From Solirubrobacterales bacterium 70-9 (lineage in GTDB: Bacteria; Actinomycetota; Thermoleophilia; Solirubrobacterales; 70-9), in assembly GCA_001898095.1 (NCBI GenBank), contig MKSH01000272.1, positions 11,497 to 28,554 of the forward strand: a DNA stretch of 17,058 nucleotides, in the 5' to 3' direction. A program made the translations under genes and the position numbers. Shown in pieces: positions 1 through 7,147 of this stretch (positions are counted from its first letter, which is position 1; each line of letters starts with the position of its first letter). The notes beneath the pieces were generated by a model. The model saw only the letters and a list, made by a program, of their open reading frames with translations. It was not told the origin of the DNA and ran no database searches.

Positions 1-266
1 GCGTCGCCGCTCAGCGTCGCCCGACGCTGTCGGTACTCCTCAGGTGAGATCTCGCCGCCCGCCAGACGGTGGTCGAGCACCTCGATCGGGTTGTGTCTTA
101 CGGGGTGACCGCCAGCCGACGGTCGCAGAAGCGACAGGACGCCGCCGATCACAAGACCCCAGAACAACACCATGAGAAGAGCCATCAGGATCCACCAGCC
201 AGCCCCCCAGTTGGCCATGTGATTGCCCCAGCCCATATCGCCGAAGTGCAGAATTGCCTCAATCAT
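1..266 (-). CDS. SHOCT-domain small membrane protein (partial, 3' end outside window)
   Basis: The minus frame opens with ATG at 266-264 and runs off the left edge after about 88 residues. The start MIEAILHFGDMGWGNHMANW is followed by one hydrophobic helix (about residues 24-46). A C-terminal SHOCT motif then reads IEVLDHRLAGGEISPEEYRQ. SHOCT is a short C-terminal helical module found on many small membrane proteins and is thought to mediate oligomerisation or interaction; no catalytic role is known. A GGAGGGAG Shine-Dalgarno lies just upstream of the start, and the ATG overlaps the TGA of the upstream gene (ATGA), so the two genes are co-transcribed and probably coupled. The N-terminal His and Met residues could bind metal, but that is inference. 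The stop codon is not in view. Confidence 0.8.
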   Translation of the reverse strand, partial: MIEAILHFGDMGWGNHMANWGAGWWILMALLMVLFWGLVIGGVLSLLRPSAGGHPVRHNPIEVLDHRLAGGEISPEEYRQRRATLSGD

Positions 267-994
267 CTTGAACTCCCTCCAAGTAGGTGTTGGCGCTGTT
301 GGTATTCCTCTGCGCTCAGCTCGCCGCGCGCGTAGCGCTGCTCGAGCACATCCATCGGGCTGCGCGGCTGACGCCGGGTGAACCAGAAGATCGCGAGTGC
401 GACTGCGCCGATCAGAACCGCCATCATTCCGATCATCGCGACGGCCGACGGGCCGTTGAAGTCGTCGTCGCCCGCGCTGGATTGGAGCGAGCGGCCGTCC
501 ATCATCGAGCCGGACGTGCCGTAGGGCCCTTCGCCTTCACCTTGGCGAACGCCGCCGCCCATCATCCCCATCGCGTTGAAGGCGCCCATCATTCGCCCGA
601 ACCCCGAAGGCAGGTGCCCGCCGGCACAGCCGGCGAAACGACGGCCCATCACTTCGTGCATGAGTGGCTCGTTGCGGGGCCCCATCATGCGCGACATCAC
701 CTGATTCATCGCTTCATGCGCGCTGGCCGAGCCGAGCATGCGGCCCATCACGTACTCGCCGACGGTCTCAAACTCGGCGGCGCCGGCGTCTTTGCACTGG
801 AGCTTTCCGCGTTCGAGTTCGCGCAGGACCTGCGAGCCCTGCTGTTCCTCCTGAACGATCGACGCGCTCGCCATCGTGGCGGTTAGGGCCAGGATGCCGG
901 CTGTCGCTACGGCGGCCAGCCAGAAGATTCGAGCGCCAGATCGAAGGCGCGCGTGGGCGTTGTCGTGTGGGGGCAAGTCGTGCATGTCTTTCAT
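263..994 (-). CDS. Met-rich membrane protein with C-terminal SHOCT domain
   Basis: This 243-aa protein has a short cytoplasmic N-terminus and a signal anchor (about residues 22-45). An extracytoplasmic segment of roughly 140 residues is dense in Met (MSRMMGPR, GRMMGAFNAMGMMGGG near 100-147) and contains two Cys (67, 123). A second helix follows (about 184-205), then a SHOCT module (PMDVLEQRYARGELSAEEYQ, 213-232). Met clusters outside the membrane are typical of Cu(I)-handling proteins, so a copper-related role is plausible but not proven. It overlaps the next SHOCT gene by ATGA. The ATG at 994 has no Shine-Dalgarno. A TAACGT box lies 9 nt upstream, so a leaderless or near-leaderless transcript is possible. 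An alternative start is the Met four codons in. Confidence 0.78.
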   Translation of the reverse strand: MKDMHDLPPHDNAHARLRSGARIFWLAAVATAGILALTATMASASIVQEEQQGSQVLRELERGKLQCKDAGAAEFETVGEYVMGRMLGSASAHEAMNQVMSRMMGPRNEPLMHEVMGRRFAGCAGGHLPSGFGRMMGAFNAMGMMGGGVRQGEGEGPYGTSGSMMDGRSLQSSAGDDDFNGPSAVAMIGMMAVLIGAVALAIFWFTRRQPRSPMDVLEQRYARGELSAEEYQQRQHLLGGSSR

Positions 995-1021
995 TACGCG
1001 ACGACGTTAGACCGCCGCCTC

Positions 1022-1034
1022 CTACGCGCCGTCG
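1022..1034. promoter_or_regulatory. Weak candidate BlaI-type operator (CTACG-CGC-CGTCG)
   Basis: This 13-mer keeps the 5-3-5 layout of the palindromes elsewhere in the window but has one mismatch in the right arm (CGTCG instead of CGTAG). It lies 28 bp upstream of the SHOCT gene start at 994. On the minus strand the intact arm is followed by GGAGG rather than GAT, so no -10 box of the usual kind is formed. Assignment rests only on similarity and position, and chance occurrence cannot be excluded. Confidence 0.3.
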
Positions 1035-1231
1035 GGGAAATGCCCCGAAATCGACTGCGGGCAACTACGGATGGCCGAGAGGGAGACGCCTGGCGAACCG
1101 GCCATCGCTACCGAGGCGGGCTTCGGTCCTCCGCTTCAGAACCCCTTCACCTGCGAGATAGGTCGCGGAGTCGGGGGAACCCCGCAGGCGGAGGGGGTGT
1201 TTTTCACGGATGTCCGTCCGCGGACCGGCTC

Positions 1232-1244
1232 CTACGTTGTGTCG
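1232..1244 (+). promoter_or_regulatory. Candidate BlaI-type operator (CTACG-TTG-TGTCG) before the ABC operon
   Basis: It matches the perfect CTACATTATGTAG sites at 10 of 13 positions with the same spacing. The right arm runs into TCGGAT, the position where other sites carry a TAGGAT -10 box. It sits 36 bp before the ATG at 1281, a sensible promoter position for the plus-strand operon. The A-to-C change in the right arm is shared with the site at 1022 and with the palindrome at 14891, so it may be a tolerated variant. Confidence 0.4.
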
Positions 1245-1280
1245 GATGAGATTTCAGCGAAGCAGAAGAGGAGGTTGGAG

Positions 1281-1523
1281 ATGAAACGTCCGACGATCAA
1301 CATCACGCCAATCGAGCGGGCAGGCCGTGTCTTTGTCGGGCTGGTCGGCGCGATCGGCGGCCTGATCCTCCTCGCCTCCGGCGGCGGCCCCGTCGTCGTG
1401 GTACTCGAGGTGCTGCTGGTCTTGGCCGGACTTGACCTTGTCGCCACCGGCGCACTCGGTCACTGCCCGCTTTACCGCAAGCTCGGCTATACGCCGGCGT
1501 CTTTGAAAGGGGCCCACCGATGA
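1281..1523 (+). CDS. YgaP-like / DUF2892 small membrane protein
   Basis: This 80-aa protein starts MKRPTINITPIERAGRVFVG. It carries two hydrophobic helices (about residues 18-34 and 38-58) and ends with GHCPLYRKLGYTPASLK. The N-terminal layout (short polar head, ERxxRxxxG, paired helices) and the terminal CPLY...LG motif match the DUF2892/YgaP-type transmembrane family, often found beside rhodanese or redox genes. The ATG at 1281 is preceded by AGGAGG with a 6-nt spacer, a strong ribosome-binding site, so the longer upstream open frame is not used. Its TGA overlaps the next ATG (ATGA). It is the first gene of a six-gene plus-strand operon. The biochemical role is unknown. Confidence 0.82.
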   Translation: MKRPTINITPIERAGRVFVGLVGAIGGLILLASGGGPVVVVLEVLLVLAGLDLVATGALGHCPLYRKLGYTPASLKGAHR

Positions 1524-1714
1524 GTGCCGGCGACTCCGCTCCTCAGGGAGAGAAAAAGTCGGGGGGCCACGCCCGTTGGCTGATGATCGCCTGCTGCATC
1601 CCGATGCTGGTGATCGCGATCGCCCTCGTCGCCACCGGCGTCGTCGGGGCTGGATTCGTCGTGGTCGCGGTTGTGTGCACGGCGATGATGGCGATGATGA
1701 TGAAGGCGATGTGA
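1520..1714 (+). CDS. Small membrane protein with Met-rich C-terminus
   Basis: This 64-aa protein has a charged Lys/Gly N-terminus. One or two helices follow (about residues 20-40 and 42-57, with CC at 25-26), and the tail is very Met-rich (AMMAMMMKAM). I do not recognise a family. The gene overlaps the preceding stop (ATGA), and its own TGA shares one base with the next ATG (TGATG), so all three genes are translationally linked. The Met tail and adjacent Cys pair could coordinate a soft metal, which fits the neighbourhood but is inference. Confidence 0.7.
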   Translation: MSAGDSAPQGEKKSGGHARWLMIACCIPMLVIAIALVATGVVGAGFVVVAVVCTAMMAMMMKAM

Positions 1715-2430
1715 TGGCGGGGCAGCCACTGACCTCGGACGGCGTCAGTGCCGGGCTGGCGGACGGCCAGCCCGGCACTAGCCTCGCGGCGCCTGCACCG
1801 GTCATCCTCAGCGCCAGCGGCGTGGAGAAGAGCTTTCATCGCGGCATCTGGCCCCGGCGCCGCACGATCTCGGTCCTGCGGGGCGCGAGCTTGGAGGTGC
1901 GCGCCGGCGAGCTGGTCGGACTGGTCGGCGAGAACGGCTCGGGCAAGAGCACGCTGATGCAGATCGTCGTCGGTCTGCTGAAGCGCGACGCCGGCGAGGT
2001 CAGTCGACCAAACCGGCTCGGCTACTGCCCGCAGCTGCCGATGGTCTGGGAGAAGTTGACGGTCGACGAGCACTTCGAGCTCTTCGCCCGGGCCTACGGT
2101 CTCGACGAGGAGCAGCGGGAACGCTCGGTGGGAAGCCTGCTCGAGGAGCTGCAGTTCGCCAAGTACCGCTCCTACCGGATCGAGGAGCTCTCCGGCGGCA
2201 CGCGTCAGAAGCTCAACCTGGCGATCTCGCTGATGCACGAACCCGAACTGCTGCTGCTCGATGAGCCATACTCCGGCTTCGACTGGGAGACTTACCTGCG
2301 CTTCTGGGAGATGTCCGAGCGCCGCCGCGACGCCGGCATGGGCATCCTGATCGTCTCCCACCTGCTCGCCGAGCGCGAGCGGCTGGATCGGATGTACGAA
2401 CTGTGCGAAGGGCGGATCTGCAATTGCTGA
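1714..2430 (+). CDS. ABC transporter ATP-binding protein
   Basis: This 238-aa ATPase has a Walker A GENGSGKST at about 72-80, an ABC signature LSGGTRQK and a Walker B LLLLDEP, with the switch His in VSHLL. The Q-loop region reads YCPQLPMVWEKLTVDEHFE, typical of importer-independent (ABC-2/exporter) ATPases. It should power the two following membrane subunits. The ATG at 1714 overlaps the previous stop by one base and supplies a 30-residue low-complexity leader before the conserved first strand (VILSASGVEKSF). That leader is encoded across a perfect 14-bp inverted repeat at 1747-1779. No better start lies downstream: a GTG near 1822 would remove the first conserved strand. Substrate unknown. 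Confidence 0.9.
   Translation: MAGQPLTSDGVSAGLADGQPGTSLAAPAPVILSASGVEKSFHRGIWPRRRTISVLRGASLEVRAGELVGLVGENGSGKSTLMQIVVGLLKRDAGEVSRPNRLGYCPQLPMVWEKLTVDEHFELFARAYGLDEEQRERSVGSLLEELQFAKYRSYRIEELSGGTRQKLNLAISLMHEPELLLLDEPYSGFDWETYLRFWEMSERRRDAGMGILIVSHLLAERERLDRMYELCEGRICNC
1747..1779 (+). repeat. 14-bp perfect inverted repeat (hairpin) inside the ABC ATPase 5' end
   Basis: AGTGCCGGGCTGGC (1747-1760) and GCCAGCCCGGCACT (1766-1779) are exact reverse complements separated by GGACG. The RNA hairpin would be very stable, has no U-tract, and begins 33 nt into the ABC ATPase gene. It could attenuate readthrough from the two small membrane-protein genes or reduce translation of the ATPase. Confidence 0.75.
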
Positions 2431-3137
2431 CCGCCGTCCTCCCCACCAGCCTCGCTTTCACGCGCGAGCACCTGCGGGCGCCGCTGACGCTCGTCCTGCT
2501 GATCGCGATCCCCGTCTTCTTCGTCCTCATCTTCGCCAGCATCCTCGGCGACTTCGCGAAAGCGCTCGGCGGCACCCTCGCCGCCCAATCGGCGACCGCG
2601 ATCAGCGCTGGCTGGGCGGCGGCCTTCCTCTCCGGAACCCTCGCCTTCTTCCAGGTCTCCTCCTCGCGCGGCGCCGACCGCCGCCTCTCGGCAGCCGGGC
2701 TCGGCCCCTGGCGCGTCTCCGGCGCCCGTATCTCCGCCGCCCTCGCGATCGGCCTGACGGTCAGCGCCGTCGCCTTCCTCACCCTGCTGCTCCGCAGCGG
2801 CATCGGACACCCGCTGCACGCCGCGGTCGCGATCGCCAGCTTCGCGGTCATCTACATCGGCCTCGGTGCCTTGATCGGCGCCTTCGTCAAGGGCGCGCTG
2901 GAGGGATCGCTGTTGATCGTCTTCCTGTTCTCGGTCGACGCCTTCTCAAGCCCCGAGATGACCTCCAACGGGTCGTTTGCCTGGACCCCGACGCGGTCGG
3001 CGGCCAACCTGCTGATCGCCGCCGGCGGCGGCCAGGGCTCGCCGGGCGCCGACTGGCTCGGCATGGCGGCGGTCGCGGCCGGATCGATCGCCGTGGCCCT
3101 CGGCGCCTTCTGGTTCGCGGCGCGGACGAGGGCCTGA
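2403..3137 (+). CDS. ABC-2-type transporter permease, first subunit
   Basis: This is an integral membrane protein of about 240 residues with about six hydrophobic segments, starting with a long one (LTLVLLIAIPVFFVLIFASI). A soluble loop with SSSRGADRRLSAAGLGPWRV follows, then further helices. The RRLSAAGLGPWRVSGAR segment resembles the coupling region of ABC-2 permeases, where the adjacent ATPase docks. The GTG at 2403 overlaps the ATPase gene by 28 nt. A TTG at 2424 is an equally possible start with a shorter overlap, and neither has a clear Shine-Dalgarno. It is followed after 2 nt by a paralogous permease, giving a heterodimeric membrane unit. Substrate unknown. Confidence 0.82.
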   Translation: MRRADLQLLTAVLPTSLAFTREHLRAPLTLVLLIAIPVFFVLIFASILGDFAKALGGTLAAQSATAISAGWAAAFLSGTLAFFQVSSSRGADRRLSAAGLGPWRVSGARISAALAIGLTVSAVAFLTLLLRSGIGHPLHAAVAIASFAVIYIGLGALIGAFVKGALEGSLLIVFLFSVDAFSSPEMTSNGSFAWTPTRSAANLLIAAGGGQGSPGADWLGMAAVAAGSIAVALGAFWFAARTRA

Positions 3138-3139
3138 CG

Positions 3140-3889
3140 ATGGTTGCGCGCACCCGCAGCGCGGCGGTGATGGCCTTCCGCGATCAGCGACGACGACCCC
3201 TGGTCCTGATCGTCCTGGTGCTGCTGCCGGCCTACGTGATCACGAAAAGCATCGCCGAGACGCTCTCCACCCCGAAACAGCTCAGCCTGCCCGGGGGAGT
3301 GGTGGTGACGACGACGATGAAGGAACTCCACGGAGCGGGAATGGGCGGCGTGGTCATCGCCTTCGCCGCCGCCCTGCTCGGCGTCTTCGTCATGCAATCG
3401 GCGCTCCAGGGCGACCGGCGGCTGGTCGTCGCCGGCTACCGACCGGGGGAGACGGTGATCGCACGGCTCGGCGTCCTCGCGACCGCGACCGCCATCGTCG
3501 TCGCCGTCTCGGCACTCGTCACCGCCCTCAACTTCACCCCGGCCTCGTGGGGTCCCCTGCTCGCCGGGCTCGTCCTGCTCGGTCTGATCTATGCCGGGAT
3601 CGGCGCCCTCGCCGGCGCCCTCCTCGACAGCCTCGCCGCCACCTACCTGATGCTCTTCCTCGTCTTCACCGACCTCGGCGTCGTGCAGAGCCCGATGTTC
3701 CGCGATGCGCCTGGGACGGGCGCATTCCTCCTGCCGGGGTATGGTCCATCGCGGGTCATGTACGACGGTGCCTTCTCACCGAGCTTCGGTGCCGGGGCCG
3801 AGCTGGCGCTCAGCATCGGCTGGTTGGCGCTGGTTGGCGCCGCCGTCTATTTCGTGCTGCGCCGTGCGGTGGGATCCGCCGATGCCTGA
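3140..3889 (+). CDS. ABC-2-type transporter permease, second subunit
   Basis: This 249-aa membrane protein is built like the preceding permease. It has an N-terminal cytoplasmic stretch, a helix near 21-38, an extracytoplasmic loop (STPKQLSLPGGVVVTTTMKE), a helix, and the coupling-like segment DRRLVVAGYRPGETVIARLG. Three to four further helices end in ALVGAAVYFVLRR. The shared DRRL-AAG/VAGYRPGE pattern with the first permease indicates duplication. The ATG at 3140 follows the previous stop by 2 nt. Its 3' end overlaps the methyltransferase start by 8 nt, supporting one transcript. A 10-bp tandem duplication near 3821-3840 encodes part of the last helix and keeps the frame. Confidence 0.82.
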   Translation: MVARTRSAAVMAFRDQRRRPLVLIVLVLLPAYVITKSIAETLSTPKQLSLPGGVVVTTTMKELHGAGMGGVVIAFAAALLGVFVMQSALQGDRRLVVAGYRPGETVIARLGVLATATAIVVAVSALVTALNFTPASWGPLLAGLVLLGLIYAGIGALAGALLDSLAATYLMLFLVFTDLGVVQSPMFRDAPGTGAFLLPGYGPSRVMYDGAFSPSFGAGAELALSIGWLALVGAAVYFVLRRAVGSADA

Positions 3890-4517
3890 GAAAGTCCACC
3901 ACCCGCTCTTCGCCCGCCTCTACATGCGGATGACCTCGGGCCGCAAGGCCCACGGGGAGGATGAGCATCGGCTGAGGTTGCTCGCCGGCCTGAGCGGCGA
4001 GGTGATCGAGGTCGGCGCCGGGAACGGTCTCAATTTCCCGCTCTATCCCGAGACCGTCACGCGAGTGATCGCAGTCGAGCCCGAGCCGCGCCTGCGGCAG
4101 GCGGCGATCGCGGCGGCGGCGGACGCCCCGGTTCCGGTCGAGGTGGTCGCCGGGGTCGCCGGAGACCTCCCGCCCGCGGACGAATCCTTCGACGCCGGCG
4201 TCGCCTCGCTCGTCCTCTGTTCGGTCTCCGATCAATCGCAGGCGCTGGCTGAGCTGCGACGGGTGATCCGCCCCGGTGGCGAGTTGCGCTTCTACGAGCA
4301 CGTCGTCGCTCACAAGCCCTGGGTTCGACGCATGCAGCGCGCCGCCGATGCGACGTTCTGGCCCCACGTCGGCGGCGGCTGTCATCTCAGCCGCGACACC
4401 GGCGCGGCGATCGAGCGCGGCGGCTTTCGGATCGAGAGCCAGAAACGCTTCCCGTTCACGCCGGGCCCGCCGGTGCCGCCGATCCCTCACATCCTGGGGG
4501 TGGCGAAGCGCCCCTGA
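3882..4517 (+). CDS. Class I SAM-dependent methyltransferase
   Basis: This 211-aa protein has SAM-binding motif [13 protein letters not shown] (41-52), the acidic end of strand 2 ([10 protein letters not shown]) and a [12 protein letters not shown] strand-4 region. [18 protein letters not shown] is the typical post-motif block. The LYMRMTS...NGLNFPLYP features resemble METTL7/PmtA-like phospholipid or small-molecule methyltransferases. The ATG at 3882 overlaps the permease stop by 8 nt, and the gene appears to be the last of the operon. Its 3' end overlaps the convergent P-type ATPase gene by 31 bp, so there is no room for an intergenic terminator. The substrate cannot be told from sequence. 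Confidence 0.85.
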   Translation: MPEKVHHPLFARLYMRMTSGRKAHGEDEHRLRLLAGLSGEVIEVGAGNGLNFPLYPETVTRVIAVEPEPRLRQAAIAAAADAPVPVEVVAGVAGDLPPADESFDAGVASLVLCSVSDQSQALAELRRVIRPGGELRFYEHVVAHKPWVRRMQRAADATFWPHVGGGCHLSRDTGAAIERGGFRIESQKRFPFTPGPPVPPIPHILGVAKRP

Positions 4518-6940
4518 CCGGGCTCGCCAGCGCTCGCCGGCGGCAAGGTCTCCTGGACCTCCGGTAGCCGTGCCCGCCGCAGGAGCAGCGCGTTGACGGC
4601 GACGATGAAGCTCGACCCCGACATCGAGAGGGCGGCGATCTCCGGCCGCAGCTCGAGTCCCAGCGAGGGCTGGAAGACGCCGGCGGCGATCGGCAGCGCG
4701 ATCGCGTTGTACCCCACCGCCCAGCCGAGGTTCTGGTGCATTTTCCGCAGCGTCGCCCGGCCGATCGCCAGCGCCGCCGCCACGTCGAGCGGATCGGAGC
4801 GCATCAGGACCACGTCGGCGGTCTCGATCGCGACATCGGTGCCGGCGCCGATCGCGATCCCGAGGTCTGCCTGGGCGAGGGCGGGAGCGTCGTTGACGCC
4901 GTCGCCGACCATCGCCACCTTGCGCCCGGCGGACTGAAGCTCGGCGATCTTGGCCGACTTGTCGCCGGGCAGCACCTCGGCGATCACCGTGTCGATCCCG
5001 AGGCCCTCGGCGATCCGCGCCGCGGTCGCCTCGTTGTCGCCGGTCAGCATCACCACCTCGACCCCGGCCTCGTGCAGCGCCTCGACGGCCGCCCGCGAGG
5101 TCTCCCGCGGAGCGTCGGCGATCCCGAAGACGCCCGCGGCGCGTCCGTCGATCGCCACCAATACGGCGGTGCGGCCACCGGCGGCGAGCTCCTCGCGCCG
5201 CGCGCCGAGCGCGCCCAGCTCGATCCCGCGCTGCTCAAGCAGTCGCCGATTGCCCACTGCGACCGCGTGCCCGTCGACTCTGGCGAGGGCGCCGTGCCCG
5301 GGCACGTTCTCGAAGTCATGGGCATCGACCTCGTCGGCCCCGGCGGCTTCGGCGCGGCGGACGATCGCCGCCGCCAGCGGGTGCTCGGAGGAGCGCTCGA
5401 CCGCGGCGACGAGGCGCAGCAGCTCGACTTCGTCGAGCCCCTCAGCGACGACATCGGTGACCTCGGGCTCGCCCTTGGTCAGGGTGCCGGTCTTGTCCAT
5501 CACCACGGCGTCGATCCGGGCCGAGGTTTCCAGTGCGATCGCGTTCTTGAAGAGGACCCCGCGTTTGGCACCGAGGCCGGAGCCGACCATGATCGCGGTC
5601 GGCGTCGCGAGCCCGAGCGCATCAGGGCAGGTGATGACGACGACGGTGATCGCGAAGAGGACCGCGGTCGAGGTCGGTTCGGAGCTGAAGATCGCCCACG
5701 CCGCGAAGGTCGCCGCACCGCCGATCAGGGCGACGAGGACGAGCCAGAAGGCGGCGCGGTCGGCAAGCTTCTGTCCCGGTGCCTTCGAGTTCTGGGCTTC
5801 CTGGACGAGCTTGACGATCTGCGCAAGGGCGGTGTCGGCGCCGATCTTGATCGCCCGAACCCGCAGCGTCCCGTTCGCGTTGATCGTCGCCCCGGTCACC
5901 TCCGAGCCCGACTCCTTGTGGACCGGCAGGCTCTCTCCGGTGACCATCGACTCGTCGACCTCGCTCTCGCCCTCCTCGACGATCCCGTCGACCGCGATCT
6001 TCGAACCGGGCCGCACCAGCAGGAGGTCACCGACGACCACCTCCTCGGTCGGGATCTCGATCTGCTCGCCGTCGCGGATCACCAGTGCCTTCGAGGGCGC
6101 CAGGTCGAGCAGGGTGCGGATCGCGTCGTTGGCGCCGCCGCGGGCGCGCATCTCGAACCAGTGGCCGAGCAGGACGAAGGAGGCGAGGACGCTCGCCGCC
6201 TCGTAGAACACCTCGCCGCCGCCGGTCAGGGTGATCGCCACCGAGTAGCCCCAGCCGGCCCCGACCGCTACGGCGACCAGGACCATCATGTCCAGGGTCC
6301 GCGCCCGCAGCGCCCGTACCGCGCCGGTGAAGAAGATCGAACAGGAGTAGAAGATCACCGGCAGGCTGAGGATCAGCGTGAAGACGTCCTCGCGGAGGCC
6401 GAACGGGGCGGCGGCGTGGAAGCCGAAGACGTCTGAGCCGATCTTCGACCAGAGCAGGATCGGGACCGAGAAGATCGCGGCGACCAGGAAGCGGTTGCGC
6501 ATATCGGCGACCATCGACGCCATCGACATCTCGCCGCCGCCGCCGTGGCCCATCGCTTCGTCGGGGGAGCGCTTCATCCCGCCCTCGGCCTCGGCCGCCT
6601 CCGGCTCGCGCGCGGGGGCGTGGCCGTGCTCGGGCGCCTGGATCGCGGTCGCCGGCGTCGGTGGATCGAGCTCCATCAGCGGATCGCAGATGTGCTCGGG
6701 GACCGACTGACCGGCGCAGTGGTAGCCGCACTCGATGATCCACTCGCGCAGCTCCTGGATCGAGGTCTGCTCAGGGTCGTAGGTGACGGTCGCGGTCTGC
6801 GCGACCGGGTTTGCCTCCACCTCGAGCACCCCCGGCCGTCGCCCGATCGCCGACTCGACCACCGCCTTCTCCGAGGCCCGCAGCATGCCGCTGGCCTCGA
6901 GAACCGCGGTCGCGGTCCTACCGTCGATCGGGGGACTCAT
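4487..6940 (-). CDS. CopB-like heavy-metal P1B-type ATPase with CPD motif
   Basis: This 817-aa pump has the TGES actuator loop (334-337), DKTGTLT phosphorylation site (482-488), SEHP (518-521), TGDN (633-636) and GDGVND hinge (679-684). The last two helices carry GYN (743-745) and MSGSS (773-777), as in Cu(I) ATPases. The N-terminal HMA-like fold (about 12-75) lacks GMxCxxC; instead Cys lie at 71, 75 and 85 (CGYHC, HIC). A His/Met-rich linker [13 protein letters not shown] (131-143) before the first helix is CopB-like. The membrane ion motif is CPD (438-440; TGC CCT GAT at 5629-5621) rather than CPC or CPH. Copper export is the best guess; the exact ion is open. The ATG overlaps the TGA of a 47-codon leaderless ORF and lacks a Shine-Dalgarno. 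Confidence 0.93.
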   Translation of the reverse strand: MSPPIDGRTATAVLEASGMLRASEKAVVESAIGRRPGVLEVEANPVAQTATVTYDPEQTSIQELREWIIECGYHCAGQSVPEHICDPLMELDPPTPATAIQAPEHGHAPAREPEAAEAEGGMKRSPDEAMGHGGGGEMSMASMVADMRNRFLVAAIFSVPILLWSKIGSDVFGFHAAAPFGLREDVFTLILSLPVIFYSCSIFFTGAVRALRARTLDMMVLVAVAVGAGWGYSVAITLTGGGEVFYEAASVLASFVLLGHWFEMRARGGANDAIRTLLDLAPSKALVIRDGEQIEIPTEEVVVGDLLLVRPGSKIAVDGIVEEGESEVDESMVTGESLPVHKESGSEVTGATINANGTLRVRAIKIGADTALAQIVKLVQEAQNSKAPGQKLADRAAFWLVLVALIGGAATFAAWAIFSSEPTSTAVLFAITVVVITCPDALGLATPTAIMVGSGLGAKRGVLFKNAIALETSARIDAVVMDKTGTLTKGEPEVTDVVAEGLDEVELLRLVAAVERSSEHPLAAAIVRRAEAAGADEVDAHDFENVPGHGALARVDGHAVAVGNRRLLEQRGIELGALGARREELAAGGRTAVLVAIDGRAAGVFGIADAPRETSRAAVEALHEAGVEVVMLTGDNEATAARIAEGLGIDTVIAEVLPGDKSAKIAELQSAGRKVAMVGDGVNDAPALAQADLGIAIGAGTDVAIETADVVLMRSDPLDVAAALAIGRATLRKMHQNLGWAVGYNAIALPIAAGVFQPSLGLELRPEIAALSMSGSSFIVAVNALLLRRARLPEVQETLPPASAGEPGQGRFATPRM

Positions 6941-7080
6941 GTCCGGGCTTCAGGGTGTGCGCGACTCACGTCCCCGAGCATCGCAGCCGTTCCGTCTCGA
7001 GGCATCGCCCGGCGGTCCCCAAAGTTCCCGTCGAAGAGCTTGTGCGTGGCGATGATCCATGGCCCATACGCGACCTCCAT
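6937..7080 (-). CDS. Short leaderless ORF (47 aa) coupled to the P-type ATPase
   Basis: ATG at 7080-7078 opens a 47-codon frame ([18 protein letters not shown]...) whose TGA overlaps the ATPase ATG as ATGA. On the minus strand the start is preceded by CATAAT-GTAGTT-ATG. The -10-like hexamer ends 6 nt before the ATG, which would place the transcript start at or beside the start codon. No upstream Shine-Dalgarno is possible in such a transcript. The first 20 codons have high third-position GC, consistent with coding. No recognisable domain. The layout repeats before the methyltransferase (16692) and Lgt (12775). Alternatively GGAGG at the fifth base could serve an internal ATG 13 nt downstream. 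Confidence 0.55.
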   Translation of the reverse strand: MEVAYGPWIIATHKLFDGNFGDRRAMPRDGTAAMLGDVSRAHPEART

Positions 7081-7082
7081 AA

Positions 7083-7095
7083 CTACATTATGTAG
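7083..7095 (-). promoter_or_regulatory. Operator/promoter of the ATPase unit (CTACATTATGTAG)
   Basis: This is a perfect 5-3-5 palindrome, CTACA-TTA-TGTAG, identical to the copy at 16695. The TACA...TGTA core is that of BlaI/MecI/CopY operators. Read on the minus strand it contains CATAAT ending 6 nt before the leaderless ATG at 7080, so a bound repressor would cover the -10 box. The BlaI homologue encoded at 10005-10409 is the likely binder, and an M56-triggered release would switch on the metal pump. Confidence 0.72.
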
Positions 7096-7096
7096 G

Positions 7097-7131
7097 AGCA
7101 CGGAGCGCCGCCCACCCTGGCGCTCCGTGCT
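7097..7131 (-). terminator. Hairpin terminator after the Met-rich protein gene
   Basis: AGCACGGAGCGCC (7097-7109) pairs perfectly with GGCGCTCCGTGCT (7119-7131) across a 9-nt loop. It lies 16 bp beyond the stop of the minus-strand gene at 7148 and directly abuts the operator at 7083-7095. It has no strong U-tract. It probably insulates the ATPase promoter from upstream transcription. Confidence 0.65.
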
Positions 7132-7147
7132 TCTTGCTGCTCAGCCT

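Noticed and set aside
1032..1048. TCGGGG-AAATG-CCCCGA inverted repeat
   Set aside because: Only a 6-bp stem in GC-rich DNA, without a U-tract or clear position relative to a gene end.
1216..1225. GTCCGCGGAC palindrome
   Set aside because: A 10-bp GC palindrome is expected often by chance at this composition and shows no link to the operator family.
3821..3840. 10-bp perfect tandem duplication in the second permease gene
   Set aside because: It encodes ordinary helix residues (WLALVG) within the reading frame; probably codon coincidence rather than a functional repeat.
4736..6436. Very long plus-strand open frame (566 codons) and another at 4950-6206
   Set aside because: They lie antisense to the P-type ATPase, whose motifs are unmistakable. 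The translations are Arg/Asp- or Ser/Pro-rich shadows caused by high GC.
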